From an uncultured Paludibacter sp. (GTDB taxonomy: Bacteria; Bacteroidota; Bacteroidia; Bacteroidales; Paludibacteraceae), in NCBI GenBank assembly GCA_937897985.1, contig CALCBD010000039.1, positions 62,001-126,000 on the forward strand: a stretch of DNA of 64,000 nucleotides, read 5' to 3'. Of this stretch, positions 20,178-29,617 are shown in pieces; position 1 is the stretch's first letter; each line of letters starts with the position of its first letter. The position numbers and the translations under genes are program-made. The notes under the pieces are model-generated. The model made no database searches and was not told the origin of the DNA. It saw only the letters and a program-made list of their open reading frames with translations.

Positions 20178-20185
20178 CAAACGTA
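20178..20185 (-). promoter_or_regulatory. -7 promoter element of the beta-helix gene
   Basis: Minus strand reads TACGTTTG, matching the Bacteroidota -7 consensus TAnnTTTG, about 70 bp upstream of the start codon. The LacI-type operators begin 23 bp further upstream. Confidence 0.6.
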
Positions 20186-20208
20186 TTATTTAATTCAAAA
20201 TATTAACA

Positions 20209-20252
20209 TGTAATCGTTTGCAAAACAGAAAAAATCAATGTAAACGATTACA
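20209..20252. promoter_or_regulatory. LacI-family operator pair
   Basis: TGTAATCGTTTGCA (20209-20222) and TGTAAACGATTACA (20239-20252), start-to-start 30 bp. The first is the exact complement of the site at 38855-38868 beside the lacI gene. The rest of the 20110-20479 gap (370 bp) is AT-rich, with no open frame or repeat that I can support. Confidence 0.8.
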
Positions 20253-20479
20253 AAAAAGCGCTGAAAAATGAAGCAGTTATCACATGAATTCAATTACAAA
20301 TCTGAAAAGATTTAAATTACGGACAATTAAAATATTCATCTGTTTTGCACACCGGAAATTTGCCTCTCAAACCGGACAGAAATATTAATCCATACAGGTG
20401 CAGAACGGCAGAAAATTATTTGGAATTAAATTTAAAAAATAAAAAAAATCGTTTCAATCTGACTCCTGATTCTGTCCCC

Positions 20480-22813
20480 TCATTTTACCTCAACAGCTTT
20501 ATTTCCGGCTGAATTGCTGCCGATGATCACTTTTTTTCTGAAATAACCCAATCCGTATGAAACTGTAGTTTTCCCGGCCGGTGTTTGTAGTACGGCGCTG
20601 AACCATTCTGAATCCGGTGACTCCTCAGTCAGGGTCAGTTCTGATGTCCTTCCCCTGAAATCGGTCACATCAACCGTAACTGTTTCCACACTGTGATAAT
20701 CAAAATTAAGCGGTGCTTTCAATCTCAATACGGTATTCTTTCCTGATTGTCGGGCTGTCAGTTTTGTATCGTAGGCAGCCATGTATGCCAGACTTATATT
20801 ATATGCCACATTAAATGAGACCCATCCTTCGCTCCATCCGATATTTCCACGTTCGGGATGATAAGGGTAGTGAGCATTCTTGGGCGAACCTTCGAGCACA
20901 AACCGTGCATCTTCCAATTGTCCGATACCTCCCTGATACCGGCTATACCAGCCCAGATCGCAACCCTCGATTTCCCCGGGTGCCCTGTAGGAACAATGAC
21001 GTCCTGTAGGATTCCGTCCGAAAGCATTATCAAAATGCGAACAGGCAATTTCAGTTAGTCTTTTCACTTTCGCAGGATCCTGTACGTAATTTAACATCGA
21101 AAAAACACAAGCCGGAAACCCTGTAACATTACCTGTTTCATTCCAATGTGTAGGTGCATTTCCGGTTGGACACCATGCATCCTTATCGTCTAATTTTCTG
21201 AAATCCCACATATTATCCGATCGCCGGATAACGACATCTGCCCAGGCAGCAATTTTCTGTTTTAATCCGGCAGGTGCTCTTTCGGGGAACTGATTCAACA
21301 TATAGGTCAGGCTTGTCATGGTTATAAATTCACTCATACGCTGTCCTTTTGTATTTTGAGGATCATTCCAGTCTAATTTTTCAATCATCCACTTCACCTG
21401 ATGATATGCAGCATCAAAATAGATTTCAGCGTCTTTCATTTTTTCCCTTTTAGCAACTTCGTACATCATCAGGTTAGGAATAACTGAGGCACCAGGTGGT
21501 AAAGCTCCTTTAGTGCTGCCGACCCTGGTCTTAAGTGTCAGCATATTATGACCGGCACTTTCGTTATAGGCATAATTCTGATCTGCGGTATCTTTTTTCC
21601 AGACATTCAGAGCATATTATTTTACCACGTCATAGTTTTGTTGTGGTAACCATTGTTTAATATACGGCCAGGCGTAAAGAAAATAGGCTAACTGACCCTT
21701 GAAATGTTCATGTGTCAGTTTTTGAGTCACAATCACGTCGGCACCCCAATGTATCAGTTTTACTATATCCGGAGCATTTTCGTCGTATGGCTTTAGCTTC
21801 CCCCACAAAAGAGAATCAGCTGGCATAGTGTAAGTTACCCGGTGAGGCATTCTCAGGTATGCAACCGGGTTACTCAGAAATTGTGGCACCAAGGTATGTA
21901 GTTCCCAACCAAAATGTGAATCGTCGCGCCATCCGTAACTTCCGGTACATTTTCCGGTATAATTGCCTACATAATGACGACTGTCAATCATGAAGTCGAC
22001 TGCATTCTGATAGGTGACACGTTCGATCCACCACCTGCCAATGCGAAAGGGAAATGATTTAAAAGTATCTGCTTTTATCTCAAACTCTTTATCGCCGGAG
22101 GGATTAAAGGCAGAAAAATCGCCTTTATGATTTGATATTTTGCCTGTAAACAAAGTGATATTCTTTCCTTTTTCCACAATTTTGAAGGTTGTACCATCGT
22201 CGGTAAGTGGAGCTGTAAATCGTTTGGGTTTTCCTATATTAAAACCACTCTGATTGATATATATTTTCGGAACATAAGGTTCCTTTGGCCCGGTATACCC
22301 TACTACTTCAGTACCCAAAGGTGGTAATCCCAAACGGTTTTCGGACCAGATACAAATTTCACTCACAATGAAATTGTTGTTTTTTGTTTTATTTAATACA
22401 ACCCGAATGCTATCGGTAATGACGTCAACTGTGGCATCGAAAGCAAGTGACACTGCGTTCATTTTATTACCGCTGACATTTGCCGAGGGAATGTATTGCC
22501 ATTGACCGTCTTTCTTAAATTCAATTTTAAACTCTTCAACTGGCTTATCACCGGGCATTCTGAAATACAGAGTGACTCCACCGATTTTACTTTCTTTGTT
22601 GAGTCCCACTATGATCCACTGGGATGAAGAACCGTTACTTATCCAGACAGATGAATCAGAAAGCTGACCGTCGGTTATATTTGAAGCCGAACCGACAGCA
22701 GCTGTATTTTCAGAACTAACCCTGACCACTGCTTTTCGGGCCAAATTATTCCATGCAAACGAATGAGCTGTAAGTAACAGTAAAGCTATTGTAATTAAAT
22801 TTTTTAACATCAT
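20480..22813 (-). pseudogene. GH9-like glycoside hydrolase interrupted by an in-frame TAA
   Basis: Two open stretches (22813-21617 and 21544-20480) lie in the same frame. Between them, reading through the TAA at 21617-21619 gives YALNVWKKDTADQNYAYNES, which continues the domain smoothly. The full product would be 776 residues: signal peptide, discoidin-like domain (about 25-160), an Ig-like CelD_N-type domain (YINQSGFNIGKPKRF, about 185-265), then an (alpha/alpha)6 barrel with GWRDDSHFGWE, GRNPTGRHC and SEGWVSFNVAYN, as in GH9 enzymes. Either the gene is inactivated (or the stop is an assembly or base-call error), or a truncated binding protein is made. It lies 13 nt downstream of the propeller hydrolase. 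Confidence 0.75.
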
Positions 22814-22826
22814 AAAGTACTAAAAT

Positions 22827-23888
22827 TTATTTTGTGGATTTTAACGGGATAGCCACATTATAGTTATCGTCGCCATCGTATACCGCACAAAAGAGCACCT
22901 CAGGAATACCGTTTTCGATATATAACTGCGGACGTTCGAGTTTCGAAACCTTTTTCAATCCGGTAACCCATGGAATTTGTGTAGTACAGACCAGTACCGC
23001 GGGAGATGGCTTCCAGTCGTTAATCCCGTCTTCCGATTCGAATAAGGCGAGGCTTGTACCCGAATTGGTAAAAACGCCCTTCATATCCTTCACAATAGCT
23101 CTGTATCTGCCATTCTGATACCATATAAAAGGATCTTCAGCCGGGAACTGAACACCATCTTTAACAAAAATACGGTTGGGTAATTTTCTGAAAGGCCCCT
23201 CAGGATGTTCAGCGATTGCAATTCCATGTGAAACTTTACCTCCGAATGGCATTTTACCTTCTGCAACACCTTTGTAAATCATCTGATAGGTTCCGTCGGT
23301 GCGTAGCGTAACCGCCGGATTTGTTGCAACCTGATGATCAAAGCTATGCATTGTGGTATCAATAAGCGGTTTTTCCATTCGTTTCCAGGGCCCGGTTGGC
23401 GACGACGCCACTGCAACCCCGATACGCTGATTATTGCGATATACCCACCAACCTGAATCCTGCATGGTTACAGGTTTTGTAAACTTTGCAGTCCCCCTTG
23501 TACCCATATAATAGAGATAATACTTCTTACCAAACTTATACACTGTCGGGTTATGAGTCACATCGGCATCCCAGAATTTCTTATCCCGTTTGGGCAAAAT
23601 CACTTTAACATGTTTATATGGTCCTGTCGGAGAATCGGAAACTGCAAGTGCAATTTCACTCTCGGTTGCCCACGCAAAATGACCGCTGCTTCGTGGCCAG
23701 CGACTGTAAAAAAGGTAATATTTACCATTATCACCTCTGACCATGCTTCCACACCAGACCATATAATCCTTAAGGCCAAACCGGGCAGTGGAAGGTACGG
23801 GTTGTATCCATGCTGCAAAATCCAAATCCTGTGATTTCAGCTGTATAGCGAATGCACATACAATACTCAGAATAATTATTTTTTTCAT
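22827..23888 (-). CDS. Five-bladed beta-propeller glycoside hydrolase (GH43/GH117-like), paralogue
   Basis: 353 residues with a signal peptide (QLKSQDLD). It has the same blade order as the protein at 12036-13112: AAWIQPVPSTARFGLKDYMVW, GKYYLFYSRWPRSSGH, VTHNPTVYKFGKKYYLYYMG, AEDPFIWYQNGRYRAIVKD and a C-terminal NVAIPLK, but with many substitutions, so an old duplication with possible specificity change. It is probably a periplasmic exo-acting hydrolase. A minus-strand promoter lies about 120 bp upstream, and the GH9-like pseudogene follows after 13 nt. Precise family not assigned. Confidence 0.75.
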   Translation of the reverse strand: MKKIIILSIVCAFAIQLKSQDLDFAAWIQPVPSTARFGLKDYMVWCGSMVRGDNGKYYLFYSRWPRSSGHFAWATESEIALAVSDSPTGPYKHVKVILPKRDKKFWDADVTHNPTVYKFGKKYYLYYMGTRGTAKFTKPVTMQDSGWWVYRNNQRIGVAVASSPTGPWKRMEKPLIDTTMHSFDHQVATNPAVTLRTDGTYQMIYKGVAEGKMPFGGKVSHGIAIAEHPEGPFRKLPNRIFVKDGVQFPAEDPFIWYQNGRYRAIVKDMKGVFTNSGTSLALFESEDGINDWKPSPAVLVCTTQIPWVTGLKKVSKLERPQLYIENGIPEVLFCAVYDGDDNYNVAIPLKSTK

Positions 23889-23895
23889 ATTTTAA

Positions 23896-24063
23896 TTATT
23901 TGAACTGAAAACCAATAGTCAGTCCTGAACTTTCATTTTTCAGTTGTGTATTTTCAAACTCAGAAGAGAGCATCTTTAAAATGTCAGACACTCTCTTCAT
24001 CCAAATGGTTGCAAATATAGTCAGTTCCACCAACTTCTGATAATAATAAGGCGACAATTGCAT
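23896..24063 (-). CDS. Possible 55-codon small ORF
   Basis: An open frame from Met at 24063 (or 24000) to TAA at 23896, ending 7 nt before the propeller-hydrolase start codon. It ends SSGLTIGFQFK, an alternating pattern like the last strand of an outer-membrane barrel, so it could be a gene remnant. The -7 box at 24012-24019 falls inside it. No family recognised; it may be fortuitous. Confidence 0.2.
   Translation of the reverse strand: MQLSPYYYQKLVELTIFATIWMKRVSDILKMLSSEFENTQLKNESSGLTIGFQFK
24012..24019 (-). promoter_or_regulatory. -7 promoter element for the propeller-hydrolase gene
   Basis: Minus strand reads TATATTTG, a good match to TAnnTTTG. It would start transcription near 24005, about 115 nt before the start codon at 23888. 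Inverted repeats AACTGAAAA/TTTTCAGTT (23903-23945) and GAAGAGAG/CTCTCTTC (23963-23998) lie in this leader. Confidence 0.5.
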
Positions 24064-24145
24064 TCACCAGTTCCTGATGCCGTATTTAAAACTATACAAA
24101 AGCGGAGCTGAAATGCATATCAACAAATTGCACTGAAATATATCG

Positions 24146-24772
24146 TCACTTTAAGTTACCAAGTTTAGTAATTTGCAAAAAATGTCTCTTCTGCGATTCA
24201 AGCACCGGTAAATCTGATGTTTCGGTTATTTTAATCGGAAGGAGCAACATTTTATCTTTGGGCATATTAGCATTGGCCAGATCAGAAGTATTATAGTTGA
24301 ACTTTGCATTATTGTAAAGTTTTACTAATGATCTTTTAATTGTGACCGGAACGATTGCTCTCCTGTCGCCTTTTGGTATTGTAACTGACGCAGGAACAGA
24401 AAAAAATGAAGCACCCAGCGCTTTTGAATTCTTATACTTTTTCATTAAATCAGTGAGATCAAACGACGAAGCAGTCTGTGCTTTGTTTATCAACGAATCA
24501 GTGTATGCGCTGTCGATGGCCAGCTTCACTGTGATTTCCTCCAGATTATCCACAATAGCACTTCTGTAAACCCCTACAATCATATAGGTTGTATCTGCCT
24601 CATTTTTAATCGACTGCAAAGCAATTGAATCAATTCCCCTGTATTGAATACCGGCAGAAGCTGTTGAAAAAAATATTTTCGAAACACCGTATTCGGATTG
24701 CAATTTTTCCTCACAGGAACACAATAATAAAACACCTGTAACGAACAAAACTAAAAATTTTAAATATTTCAT
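24146..24772 (-). CDS. DUF1735-type surface lipoprotein (SusE-position)
   Basis: 208 residues from the Met at 24772 (a Met two codons upstream is also possible). Lipoprotein signal LLLCSC (Cys20) followed by EE. The mature part has the DUF1735/BT_3987 N-terminal pattern: a beta-sandwich ending FFSVPASVTIPKGDRRAIVP then a strand and a helix. Such proteins sit just after susCD and are surface glycan-binding accessories. At about 210 residues it holds essentially one domain; many relatives carry extra C-terminal binding domains. It follows SusD by 21 nt, so it is the last gene of the tandem susCD transcript. Confidence 0.75.
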   Translation of the reverse strand: MKYLKFLVLFVTGVLLLCSCEEKLQSEYGVSKIFFSTASAGIQYRGIDSIALQSIKNEADTTYMIVGVYRSAIVDNLEEITVKLAIDSAYTDSLINKAQTASSFDLTDLMKKYKNSKALGASFFSVPASVTIPKGDRRAIVPVTIKRSLVKLYNNAKFNYNTSDLANANMPKDKMLLLPIKITETSDLPVLESQKRHFLQITKLGNLK

Positions 24773-24799
24773 ATCCATTATTTTTTAATAATAAATCGA

Positions 24800-26590
24800 C
24801 TACCAATTAGGATTCTGAATGAGTACACCCTGAGCTTTATCAATTTCAGACTGAGGTATAGGGTGCAAATACATTTTTGCAGGTTCGAATACTCTTTTTT
24901 CGACCTCCACATTTGGCGTATAAGATAAAGCTCCGGTAGTAGCGTTTCTGGTAATGATTACTCCGTGAATACTGCCATTCAGGTAATTCTCTGCTATTTT
25001 CCAGCGCCTTAAATCCCAGAAACGAACATCTTCAAAAGCCAGTTCAATTTGACGTTCGTGTCTGATTCTGGCAGTTAAATCATCTTTGGTAATACCTCCC
25101 GCAACAACCGGCATACCGGCGCGTGTTCTTATTTTATTCAGGGCTTCCAATGCCGACAGAGTATAACCTGATGGTTTGTAGTCGGGTCCGTATGCCTCAT
25201 TCATGGCTTCCGCATAGAAAAGATAAAACTCACCCAACCGCATAACTGACCATATTTTGGGCGCCGTGGCATTTGAATTCAAATCAAGCGACTGATTGAT
25301 ATATTTTTTCAGATAATAACCTGTTTTCGATGCATGATAAATACCCGGTCCAGCATTTCCACCAGTCCAGCCTTCAATTACAGCAGCATTGTTAAACTTT
25401 TCGCCACACACGAATACTGTAGCTGATAAACGAGGATCGCGTCCGGTATAAGGAGCAGCAGCCTGTGTCGGGTTTGACCAGCTGAAAGCAGTACCGTCGG
25501 CCATTTCATACGCATCCACGAGATCAGCCGTCGGACAGGTGCCTGTTTTTCCGCCTTTAATGGAAATCGGGAAGTTGGCTGCATCAAAAGAATTAAATGC
25601 ACTGAACTTTCTGGCAAATAAAAACTCATTATTCCAAACACCCCATGAAGAAGGCTGAAAAAGTGCGCTGTAGGTTGAACTCAATGAATAGTAGGAAGTA
25701 TATCGGGTGGATAAATCAATGACTTCCCTGCATGCAGCAGCTGCACGAATCCATTTATTAACATCTCCGGTCGGGTTGAATTGTTTACTGGCAGCATATA
25801 CCAGTGTCTTAGCCTTCAGAGCGAGTGCCGAACCAATTGTGGCACGTCCCTGGCGGGCAGTATAAGTACCTGTTGATGGATAATAGATTGACAATGTATC
25901 TCTGTACGGACTTGGAAGCACTTTATGATTATACTTCAATAAAGTATCTTTCTGAGCCTGTGTCAATGCCCACTTCCCCCGCGAAGTACATATATCACAT
26001 TCATTTACAATAAATTCCACAACAGAGTCAACCGGCATTCGTGGATATTTGGTAACATCAAAATCATTCAAATCAATTTTATCTTTAATAAGAGGCAGCT
26101 CTCCGTATCTTTTCATCAGTTCGAAAAAATACATTCCTCTTAAAAAATGCATTTCACCTCTGTTACGGGTCAGCTCAATCATTCTGTCGGAATAAACAGT
26201 CGGATTTGAGTATCTCACATTAGTCCATGTAAGTGTATCAGTTCCCTGAAGATAGTTTGAAGCAACCCTGATACCTTTGTAGGCATTACTCCAGATATCA
26301 TCAGGATTATTATACTTATTCCATGTTCCGTTATTGAACAACTGAATCTTTTCCATATCATTAACCTCCTCCGATTCATCAGTTGCAGCAGTCATGTATG
26401 AATTATCAATCCTGTTGAAACCACCCGGCAGATAACTATAGGCACTACCTGCCATATTATTGAGGTATGAAGTCAGCTCAAATGCTTTTTTTTCGGTTGC
26501 CAGCGAAAAGTCCCACGGATCGAGGTAATCGCTGCATGAAAAAGTTAAAACCGAAAATAATGAAATGATTAATATACTCTTTACTTTCAT
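24800..26590 (-). CDS. SusD/RagB-type surface lipoprotein (pair 2)
   Basis: 596 residues. Signal ending LTFSC (Cys19) followed by SDYLD. SusD hallmarks: NRGEMHFLRGMYFFELMKRYG near residue 140, RHERQIELAFEDVRFWDLRRW in the C-terminal third and HPIPQSEIDKA...QNPNW at the end. Paired with the SusC gene that ends 11 nt upstream. It is a glycan-binding lid of an outer-membrane importer. It differs clearly from the SusD at 29618, so the two pairs likely recognise different oligosaccharides. Confidence 0.96.
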   Translation of the reverse strand: MKVKSILIISLFSVLTFSCSDYLDPWDFSLATEKKAFELTSYLNNMAGSAYSYLPGGFNRIDNSYMTAATDESEEVNDMEKIQLFNNGTWNKYNNPDDIWSNAYKGIRVASNYLQGTDTLTWTNVRYSNPTVYSDRMIELTRNRGEMHFLRGMYFFELMKRYGELPLIKDKIDLNDFDVTKYPRMPVDSVVEFIVNECDICTSRGKWALTQAQKDTLLKYNHKVLPSPYRDTLSIYYPSTGTYTARQGRATIGSALALKAKTLVYAASKQFNPTGDVNKWIRAAAACREVIDLSTRYTSYYSLSSTYSALFQPSSWGVWNNEFLFARKFSAFNSFDAANFPISIKGGKTGTCPTADLVDAYEMADGTAFSWSNPTQAAAPYTGRDPRLSATVFVCGEKFNNAAVIEGWTGGNAGPGIYHASKTGYYLKKYINQSLDLNSNATAPKIWSVMRLGEFYLFYAEAMNEAYGPDYKPSGYTLSALEALNKIRTRAGMPVVAGGITKDDLTARIRHERQIELAFEDVRFWDLRRWKIAENYLNGSIHGVIITRNATTGALSYTPNVEVEKRVFEPAKMYLHPIPQSEIDKAQGVLIQNPNW

Positions 26591-26601
26591 GATTCTTTAG
26601 A

Positions 26602-29583
26602 TTATAGTTTAACGATTAAGCCCACATTATATGATTTCATTACCGGGTAACCTTCCATGACTTCGGGGTCGAAATATCCGATATGATCAAGTGTAAAAAG
26701 ATTCATTCCCCTGAGGTAGAGATGAGCATCAGTCAGTTTAAATCCTGTAATCCATTTCAGAGGTATGTTATATCCGACTTCGAGGGTACGTAATCTCAGA
26801 AAATCGCCGTTTCTGAGCCAGTAAGTAGATGTCTGAAAATTATTGGCAGCATTTTCAATACTTAACGAAGGATAACCGGCAGTGGCTGCAGTAGCTGGTG
26901 TCCACGGGTTGGTGATAAAAGTTGAAACATTTTTATCATTATACAGGGCTGCAACAGAGTACATGGCTCCTTCGTTATCATCTCTCAGATTAATATCACG
27001 GCCGATAGCCGCCTGAAAATTGGCATCGATATAAAATCCTTTGAAGTTAAAGCCAACATTCAGCCCGATATTTAAGTCAGGAACAGTAGCATCTTTACCA
27101 ATAGCCACATAATCATCAGAGTTAATTACACCGTCACCGTTCTGGTCTTTGTAACGGATACTACCCGGAATTACTTTGCCGAAAGTCTGAACAGGAGCTG
27201 CATCAATTTCGGACTGTGACTGGAATAAACCAATTGCTTCAAGTCCGAATCTCTGACCCACGGGATGTCCCTGATAATACAGGTAATCCCACTGACGTGT
27301 TATTTCTTTCATTTTGATTACCTTGTTGGTAAGCCAGGTAAAATTCGCCGTAGCATGATAACCCCATTCTTTGTGTTGTTTTTCGATTGATATTGTGGTT
27401 TCAACACCATTTGAATTAACCTGCCCTAAATTGGTATATCCGTATGTATTACCTGCAAATGCGGGAGTAAGGCTCGAAGCATCGTTAAGGATATCTGTTC
27501 TTAATTCATTAAAACATGTAATTCCGATGTTCAGATTGTTCAATAATGTAATATCAAGTCCCACATCTGTTTTATAAGCTTTTTCCCAGGTAAGATACGG
27601 ATTGCCTATTTGTTTTTCGGTTCCGTTGGTATTGTACAAAGTCAGATATCCAAACCGGGTACCACCAACATTCTGATTCCCTACCAAACCGGTAGATGCT
27701 CTTAATTTAAGAAATTTTACTGTCGGAACTGATTTCATAAACTGTTCTCCGGATATTATCCATGCTCCTGAAACGGCAGGAAAAAAACCAAACCGCCGAC
27801 CTTTCATAAAATTCTCGGTTGCACCATATTGCGCCGCAGCATCAAAAAAGTATTTATCACTGTAACCATAAGATACTTTAGCCGAAAAAAACAATCTTCT
27901 GTCGGGAAAAGCATTGGAGTTCACATAATTATTCTGATGAAACATTGCAATTGCAGCAATTTTATTTTTTCCGAAGGTTCCGGAATAATCAGTAAAAAAT
28001 TCCAGGTTATTGGAACGGAGTTCACTTTCATTATACTTATCAGACGAAAGATTGGTAAGGGCTGTGTTAGTGCCGTAAATATTTGAAAGTGTATCTACCA
28101 CAGCATAACTTTTTGTAAAACCGTCAGTTATAGTATAATAATTATCGAATGTTGCTCTCACACCAAAATCAAGCCCTTTAACAAGATCGGACAAATCATA
28201 TTTACCAATTATATTTGACTGAAAATATCTCCGGTGTATCGTTTGATAACCCTGTTCGTTAATATAAGCAAGCGGATTGTTTCTGTAACTGTTTGTTCCT
28301 CCGTAAATTCCCGGAGCTACAAATACTTCACACACATTGGGATGAAAAACATACAGGTTATTAAATATCTCGTCAGATGATTTGGTCGGGGCATTAATAT
28401 CAACCATACGTCCTGATAAATCCATGCGGACACTAAGTCTTTTTGTGACATCAATATCAATATTTGATCTGAAATTGATTCTGTTTAAATTCCTGTTTGT
28501 GCTGTATGATTTGGAGCTTTCGCCCTGAGCCTGATGATCGGAATTTTTATAAATACCTTCGGTATTCTCATATCCTACATTGACAAAATACCTGGCAAAA
28601 TTATTACCCCCTCTGAAATTCAGCGTATACCTGGCCGAAGGTGCATTGTCACGGATAGTTTCACTTATCCAGTCCACATTAGGGTAAGCCCTGCTGTTCG
28701 GATGATTTAAATATCCCTGCAACATGGCATCGCTGTAAAGAAACTTCGGATCTGTAGGTAAAACTCCATCATTTAACTGAGCCATTTGATAAAAGCGTGC
28801 AAAATCATACGAACCGTAGAATTTTGGCAGCCGTGAAGGCGACATTTGACCTGACTCAATTTTTAATTCGACCGACGATTTTCCGGTTATACCCCGTTTC
28901 GTTGTTACCAAAAGTATTCCGTTAGCACCATCCATGCCGTATAATGCTGTGGAAACAGCATCCTTCAAAACTGAAACGCTTTCAACTTCATCAGCACTTA
29001 ACGTGTTAAAATCGCGTTCAAATCCATCTACCAGCACCAGAGGTGCATTTGAGCCTGTAAAGCTGTGTTTACCCCTGATCAGCAGCGATGCATAATCATC
29101 TCCCGGATCACCGTTTGATTGTTTGACATTCAGCCCTGCAAGTCTTCCGTATAAGGTGTTACTGAATGCAAAAACAGAATTTTTTTCAAGATCGGCGCCA
29201 CTCACTGACGATACCGACGAACTAAGTTCACTGTTCTGAATCGTCTGAAATAAACAATTCACCGCTTTGGTATTAATTGAATTTTTAATAACAATGGTCT
29301 GTTTATCAACCGGTTCAACAAATTTCAATTCATATCCGTTTTTCGACAGTTGAATTTTGCTGTTTTCCGGGCATAAGATATTAAATTCGCCGGCATCGTT
29401 GGTTGTATCTTTATTTAACCCGCAGCTTACAATGACATTCATCAAACGGGTACCGTTTGCATCGGTAACAATTCCCTTTACTTTATTCAGGGAATACGCA
29501 TTTGCAAATACGAACAACAAGCATAATGCAAGGGTAGTTTTTACTTTGCAAATGACTGAAATTATTTTATGTCTGATTTTCAT
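26602..29583 (-). CDS. SusC/RagA-type TonB-dependent transporter (pair 2)
   Basis: 993 residues: signal peptide (FVFANAYS), carboxypeptidase-regulatory-like domain (VKGIVTDANGTRLMNVIV, about 34-105), plug (GRLAGLNVKQSNGDPGDDYA, LVLVDGFERDFN, VESVSVLKDAVSTALYGMDG, about 115-235), then the 22-strand barrel ending VGLIVKL. The plug carries the normal SusC motifs, although the first-domain sequence is unusual. It is downstream of SusD pair 1 by 34 nt and upstream of its own SusD by 11 nt. Active import of oligosaccharides across the outer membrane. Confidence 0.96.
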   Translation of the reverse strand: MKIRHKIISVICKVKTTLALCLLFVFANAYSLNKVKGIVTDANGTRLMNVIVSCGLNKDTTNDAGEFNILCPENSKIQLSKNGYELKFVEPVDKQTIVIKNSINTKAVNCLFQTIQNSELSSSVSSVSGADLEKNSVFAFSNTLYGRLAGLNVKQSNGDPGDDYASLLIRGKHSFTGSNAPLVLVDGFERDFNTLSADEVESVSVLKDAVSTALYGMDGANGILLVTTKRGITGKSSVELKIESGQMSPSRLPKFYGSYDFARFYQMAQLNDGVLPTDPKFLYSDAMLQGYLNHPNSRAYPNVDWISETIRDNAPSARYTLNFRGGNNFARYFVNVGYENTEGIYKNSDHQAQGESSKSYSTNRNLNRINFRSNIDIDVTKRLSVRMDLSGRMVDINAPTKSSDEIFNNLYVFHPNVCEVFVAPGIYGGTNSYRNNPLAYINEQGYQTIHRRYFQSNIIGKYDLSDLVKGLDFGVRATFDNYYTITDGFTKSYAVVDTLSNIYGTNTALTNLSSDKYNESELRSNNLEFFTDYSGTFGKNKIAAIAMFHQNNYVNSNAFPDRRLFFSAKVSYGYSDKYFFDAAAQYGATENFMKGRRFGFFPAVSGAWIISGEQFMKSVPTVKFLKLRASTGLVGNQNVGGTRFGYLTLYNTNGTEKQIGNPYLTWEKAYKTDVGLDITLLNNLNIGITCFNELRTDILNDASSLTPAFAGNTYGYTNLGQVNSNGVETTISIEKQHKEWGYHATANFTWLTNKVIKMKEITRQWDYLYYQGHPVGQRFGLEAIGLFQSQSEIDAAPVQTFGKVIPGSIRYKDQNGDGVINSDDYVAIGKDATVPDLNIGLNVGFNFKGFYIDANFQAAIGRDINLRDDNEGAMYSVAALYNDKNVSTFITNPWTPATAATAGYPSLSIENAANNFQTSTYWLRNGDFLRLRTLEVGYNIPLKWITGFKLTDAHLYLRGMNLFTLDHIGYFDPEVMEGYPVMKSYNVGLIVKL

Positions 29584-29617
29584 AAATGATTTTTTTAAGA
29601 ATTAGTTTATAAAGACC

